From Castellaniella sp034675905 (GTDB lineage Bacteria; Pseudomonadota; Gammaproteobacteria; Burkholderiales; Burkholderiaceae_B), in contig NZ_JAUCCV010000010.1 of NCBI RefSeq assembly GCF_034675905.1, positions 186,001-250,000 of the forward strand: a stretch of DNA of 64,000 nt. Reading direction: 5' to 3'. Shown one piece after another: positions 60,902 through 64,000 of this stretch. The notes under the pieces are model-generated. The model was not told where the DNA came from, did no database searches, and saw only the letters and a list, made by a program, of their open reading frames with translations. Within the stretch, counting starts at the first letter, position 1, and the number at the start of each line of letters is the position of its first letter. The position numbers were made by a program, and so were the translations under genes.

Positions 60902-62116
60902 TTACTGTGCGGACTGGCCGGAGTTGGCCACGCTGCGCTTTTCGTCTTCGGGGTGCGCGAAGACCACGCGGCCCTTGGAGACCTCGCCCATGTAGACCGT
61001 GTCCGGGCTATCGATGGTTTCGTGGTCGGACGTCGAATAGGGCTGCTTGTAGGTCATGATGACGCCCTCGATCGGCTTTTGCAGATTTTCCAGTGCGGCG
61101 CGGATATCCGGCCCCTTGGTATTGCCGGCCTGCTCGATGGCAGCCGCCAGCAGCAGGACCGAGTCATACCCCTGGGCGGCGGACACAGCCGACTCGATCA
61201 CCCCGTTTTTCGGCTGGCCGTCCTTGATGTAGGCGTCGATGAAGGCCTTGCGTTTCGGGGTGTTGGGGTTCTGGATGAAGGTCTGCGGCATCAATGCGCC
61301 ATCGCCGTTGGCGCGCGCCGTGTCGATGAAGTTTGCCATGGCCAGGGTCCAGCTGCCGATCATCGGCACCTTCCAGCCCAGTTTGGCCATGCCGTTGGCC
61401 AGTTGCGCCAATTCAGGCCCAATGCCGTAGGTCAGCAAGGCTTCGGCCCCGGCTTCCTTGGCACGCAGCAACTGCGCGGTCATGTCCACATCGCCAATAT
61501 TGAATTTTTCCACCACGACTGGTTTGACGCCCAGTTTTTCCAGCGCCTTTTCCATGTCCTCACGTCCCAACTGACCATAGTTGGTGGAATCGGCCATGAT
61601 GGCGACTTTCTTCAGACCGCGCTTGGTCACGGCCTCGGCCGCGATCATGGGCGCCTGGATGTTGTCGGCAGCCGACGTACGGAAAATGTAGTTGGCTTCG
61701 TATTTCGGCTTCTCGAACTGGCGTGACACCACGGTGCCGGTCGATACGTTGACGATGGCGGGGATTTCGGCTTTTTGGTAGAAGCGGGTCGCTGCCAGCG
61801 CGACCCCGGTGTTGATGAAGCCCACCGTCGCCACCACATTTTCACGGCTGATCAGTTCCTGGGCAATCTGGACGCCACGTTCGTTCTTGGCTTCGTCATC
61901 GCGTTCGATCAGTTCCAGCTGGCGGCCCAGCACGCCGCCGTTGGCGTTGATGTCCCGGGTAGCCAGGCGCACGCCTTCGCGCATGCTGACGCCCATCGAC
62001 GACGAGCCCCCGGTATAGGGGCCGGACACCCCGATCTTGATCGTATCAGCAGCGTACGCGGTGGCGGCCAGGGACAGCGACAAGGCGGCGGCCAGGCAGG
62101 TCTTGGAAAATTTCAT
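60902..62116 (-). CDS. Branched-chain-type ABC transporter substrate-binding protein, second system
   Basis: A 404-residue periplasmic binding protein with signal peptide (about 1-22, TAYA). IKIGVSGPYTGGSSSMGVSMREGVRLA starts the type 1 fold (about 24-50); NANGGVLGRQLELIERDDEAKNERGVQIAQELI and FPNTPKRKAFIDAY-like (NPNTPKRKAFIDAYI) follow. AGGAG upstream of the ATG at 62116 indicates strong translation. It heads the operon SBP-livH-livMG-livF. Confidence 0.92.
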   Translation of the reverse strand: MKFSKTCLAAALSLSLAATAYAADTIKIGVSGPYTGGSSSMGVSMREGVRLATRDINANGGVLGRQLELIERDDEAKNERGVQIAQELISRENVVATVGFINTGVALAATRFYQKAEIPAIVNVSTGTVVSRQFEKPKYEANYIFRTSAADNIQAPMIAAEAVTKRGLKKVAIMADSTNYGQLGREDMEKALEKLGVKPVVVEKFNIGDVDMTAQLLRAKEAGAEALLTYGIGPELAQLANGMAKLGWKVPMIGSWTLAMANFIDTARANGDGALMPQTFIQNPNTPKRKAFIDAYIKDGQPKNGVIESAVSAAQGYDSVLLLAAAIEQAGNTKGPDIRAALENLQKPIEGVIMTYKQPYSTSDHETIDSPDTVYMGEVSKGRVVFAHPEDEKRSVANSGQSAQ

Positions 62117-62245
62117 GAGGTCTCCTGTTTTGATGTGGCCGACGGTCATGTCGGTCATAAGTGGTATCGGCGAAAGTCTAGCGATCCACCACAGGAGCGG
62201 TTGGAAAATGCATCGGGACAGGGCGGAAAATAATTCCGCACCTCG

Positions 62246-63166
62246 TCAGTCCCCTAGGGGAAACCGGGGAATCCGGCGGCAAAGATCCCTGAGCCATAGG
62301 GAAAACGATAGCCTGCCCCCCACCAGTGGCATGGAGGCATCGTGGCACAGGTAGTAGTGGGAATCCGGCGCTGCCGTGATGGGAAAGGGCGCCACCAGCT
62401 GTCCCGACTGCAGGCTGTCGCTGGCCAGGCTGCGGCGCGCGATCATGACGCCCTGTCCGGCGCAAGCGGCCGCCATGGCCATGCCCAGATCAAAGTAGCT
62501 GATCCCTTCTTCGGGCTCGGGCCAGTCCAGTCCCGCCGCCTCGAACCAGGGTTTCCAGGGGTCCAGCGGACTGTGCAGCAAATGGTTGAGCTGCAGATCG
62601 GACGGCCGGCGCAAAGGCCCATGGCGGTGCAGGTATTCCGGCGAACACACCGGAAACACCACATCGTCGGTCAAGAGCTCGGAGACCGCCCCCGGATAGC
62701 GCCCCAGCCCGAAACGAATCCATAAATCTGCCTGTGTCGGCCCGATGTCCAGATACGGGATGGACATCACCACGCTGAGATCCAGGTTGGGATGCGCCCG
62801 CATGAATTCATGCAGATGCGGCCCCAGCACCCAATGGCCGAACGACGGCGTGGTAACCAGCCGCAGACTGTCTCGCGGTTTTTGCGCCCGGTGATGCAAA
62901 GACACGTTCGACAGCAGGTGCAGCGCGGTTTCGATCTGTTCCAGATATTCGTGCCCGATGGCCGTCAGCGCCACGCCCCGGCTGCCGCGTTCGAACAGGG
63001 GTTGGCCCAACAGAGCTTCCAGCTGCGTGATGCGCTTGCCTACTGCGCTGGCCGTAATGCACAGTTCCTCGGCGGCACGGCCAAAGGAGCCCAGCCGGGC
63101 GGCGGACTCAAACGCCCGTATCGTCGCCAGGGACGGCAGGCGGATGTTCTGTTGGGCGAGTGACAT
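62246..63166 (-). CDS. LysR family transcriptional regulator (GcvA-like)
   Basis: A 306-residue regulator: winged helix at the N-terminus (LPSLATIRAFESAARLGSFGRAAEELCITASAVGKRITQLEALLG, cited as residues about 10-54) and a GcvA-type effector domain (SLRLVTTPSFGHWVLGPHLHEFMRAHPNLDL). It precedes the second HAAT operon on the same strand by 129 bases and may regulate it. GcvA-like members usually sense small amino or organic acids. AGG is not evident before the ATG. Confidence 0.9.
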   Translation of the reverse strand: MSLAQQNIRLPSLATIRAFESAARLGSFGRAAEELCITASAVGKRITQLEALLGQPLFERGSRGVALTAIGHEYLEQIETALHLLSNVSLHHRAQKPRDSLRLVTTPSFGHWVLGPHLHEFMRAHPNLDLSVVMSIPYLDIGPTQADLWIRFGLGRYPGAVSELLTDDVVFPVCSPEYLHRHGPLRRPSDLQLNHLLHSPLDPWKPWFEAAGLDWPEPEEGISYFDLGMAMAAACAGQGVMIARRSLASDSLQSGQLVAPFPITAAPDSHYYLCHDASMPLVGGRLSFSLWLRDLCRRIPRFPLGD

Positions 63167-63265
63167 GATCGCAGGATCCCAAACACCGGTATGGAAGAGT
63201 GATCTGGCATTGTGTCACACCCCCCGGTCACCGCCTACCCGGCCTTCAGGCGCCTGCGGCTTCGC

Positions 63266-64000
63266 TCACCCTGCCCGCACCAGGCCGGCCGCCGCCGTTT
63301 GGTTCGTGGCGGTATCGATCAGAATGAAAGACCCCGTCGCCCTTTGTGTTTCATAGTCGTCCAGCGCCAGCGCATCCCGGGTGCGCAAACGAACCCGGCC
63401 GATGTCGTTCATGGCCAGGGTGCCGTTCCACTCGACAGACCGCAACTCATGGATGTCGCGCCGGGTCTGCACCGCCTGAATCCGGACCTGGGTCAGGCGG
63501 CTGCCTAATTTCAGCCAATACAGCCGGGCCGGGTTCAGGGCCTGCTGATCCAGCCAGCACAGATCCGCCTCGAAATCCTGCCGCAATACCGGCCGCGCAT
63601 GCTCATCGACCAGCAGGTCGCCCCGCGATACATCGATATCCCGGTCCAGCACCACCGTGATGCTATCGCCGGGCAGCGCTTCATCCAAGGCCTGTTCCCC
63701 GCGCAGCAGACGGGTGATCACGGCGGTTTCCTGGCTGGGCAATACCTGCACGACGTCGCCCACCCGCCATGCCCCGCCTTGCAACTGGCCCGCATAGCCG
63801 CGGAAGGCATTCGGCCCGCTGCCCTGGTGACGGATGACCCACTGCACGAAAAACCGGGCATGGCCATTGCCCTGATGCGGGTCCAGCGGCAAGGATTCCA
63901 GCAGGGTCAGCAGCGGCAAGCCCTGATACCAGGGCGTCAGTTCACTGCGCTGCACCACGTTGTCCCCGGACAAGGCCGACAAGGGCACAATATGAAAATG
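63266..64000 (-). CDS. cysN: Sulfate adenylyltransferase large subunit CysN, C-terminal part (cut by window end)
   Basis: About 244 residues of the C-terminal part of a GTPase-type ATP sulfurylase subunit. FHIVPLSALSGDNVV and TPWYQGLPLLTLLESLP are CysN features following the GTPase domain, then two beta-barrel domains (FRGYAGQLQGGAWRVGDVVQVLPS; DIDVSRGDLLVDE; RSVEWNGTLAMNDIGRVRL; RATGSFILIDTATNQTAAAGLV). The frame runs off the window at 64000, so P-loop and start are not visible. A fused CysC is absent because the protein ends after the third domain. With CysD it would activate sulfate to APS. Confidence 0.9.
   Translation of the reverse strand, partial: HFHIVPLSALSGDNVVQRSELTPWYQGLPLLTLLESLPLDPHQGNGHARFFVQWVIRHQGSGPNAFRGYAGQLQGGAWRVGDVVQVLPSQETAVITRLLRGEQALDEALPGDSITVVLDRDIDVSRGDLLVDEHARPVLRQDFEADLCWLDQQALNPARLYWLKLGSRLTQVRIQAVQTRRDIHELRSVEWNGTLAMNDIGRVRLRTRDALALDDYETQRATGSFILIDTATNQTAAAGLVRAG

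Overview
The window is a compact, high-GC stretch of bacterial chromosome with short intergenic gaps. I saw no rRNA or tRNA genes, insertion sequences, phage genes or CRISPR arrays. Gene content and order point to a betaproteobacterium of the Burkholderiales, most like the Alcaligenaceae (Bordetella, Achromobacter or Castellaniella type). The clues are kdsD-kdsC-lptC-lptA-lptB, hpf-ptsN-hprK-rapZ, gpmA-envC-ctpA-moeB, rhodanese-grxC-secB-gpsA, rsmB-DUF4390-ntrY-ntrX and fmt-def-dprA. This assignment rests on remembered gene order and protein character, not on a search. No stretch longer than 300 bases lacks a gene; the longest gap is the 271 bases between lptB and hpf.

Layout. 1-2600: end of a LysR regulator, a DadA-like amino acid oxidase and a YqaA-type membrane protein. 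2673-8046: a three-gene signalling unit, namely a membrane diguanylate cyclase fused to an OmpR-type response regulator, a LysM-FecR periplasmic protein and a CHASE2 histidine kinase. 8136-12068: a 1310-residue FAD/Fe-S dehydrogenase. 12135-15342 (minus): apt and a copper group (CopC-CopD fusion, YcnI, DUF2946-like). 15383-18960: Kdo synthesis and LPS transport. 19232-22975: hpf, nitrogen PTS, rapZ, rlpA. 22963-28692: rsmI, yraN, gmhA/diaA, dolP, a thioredoxin, argB, a HAD nucleotidase and moeB. 28750-32448 (minus): ctpA, envC, gpmA. 32539-38533: rhodanese, grxC, secB, gpsA, trmL, comF, a methyltransferase, rimO. 38630-46495: rsmB, DUF4390, NtrY/NtrX-like pair, fmt, def, dprA. 46600-62116: HMG-CoA lyase, two branched-chain-type (HAAT) ABC operons with two acyl-CoA ligases, and a Crp/Fnr regulator between them. 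62246-64000: a GcvA-like LysR gene and the end of cysN.

How the parts work together. Several blocks are tied by 4-base stop/start overlaps (fusion kinase regulator to FecR; kdsD to kdsC to lptC to lptA; rapZ to rlpA; gmhA to dolP to thioredoxin to argB; ycnI to copCD), so translation is probably coupled. Envelope functions dominate: Kdo and LPS export, division-site peptidoglycan hydrolysis (envC, rlpA), OM lipoprotein DolP, protease CtpA and the FecR/CHASE2 sensor unit.

The strongest points for a second look are: (i) the MASE1-GGDEF-REC-wHTH fusion with a well-placed internal start that could also release a free response regulator; (ii) a run of ten A residues at the end of ctpA that hides a coding-like 3' extension running exactly into moeB; (iii) absence of rpoN from its usual place together with an NtrX-like regulator lacking the sigma-54 ATPase domain; and (iv) several genes whose -10 element sits so close to the start codon that leaderless transcripts are predicted.
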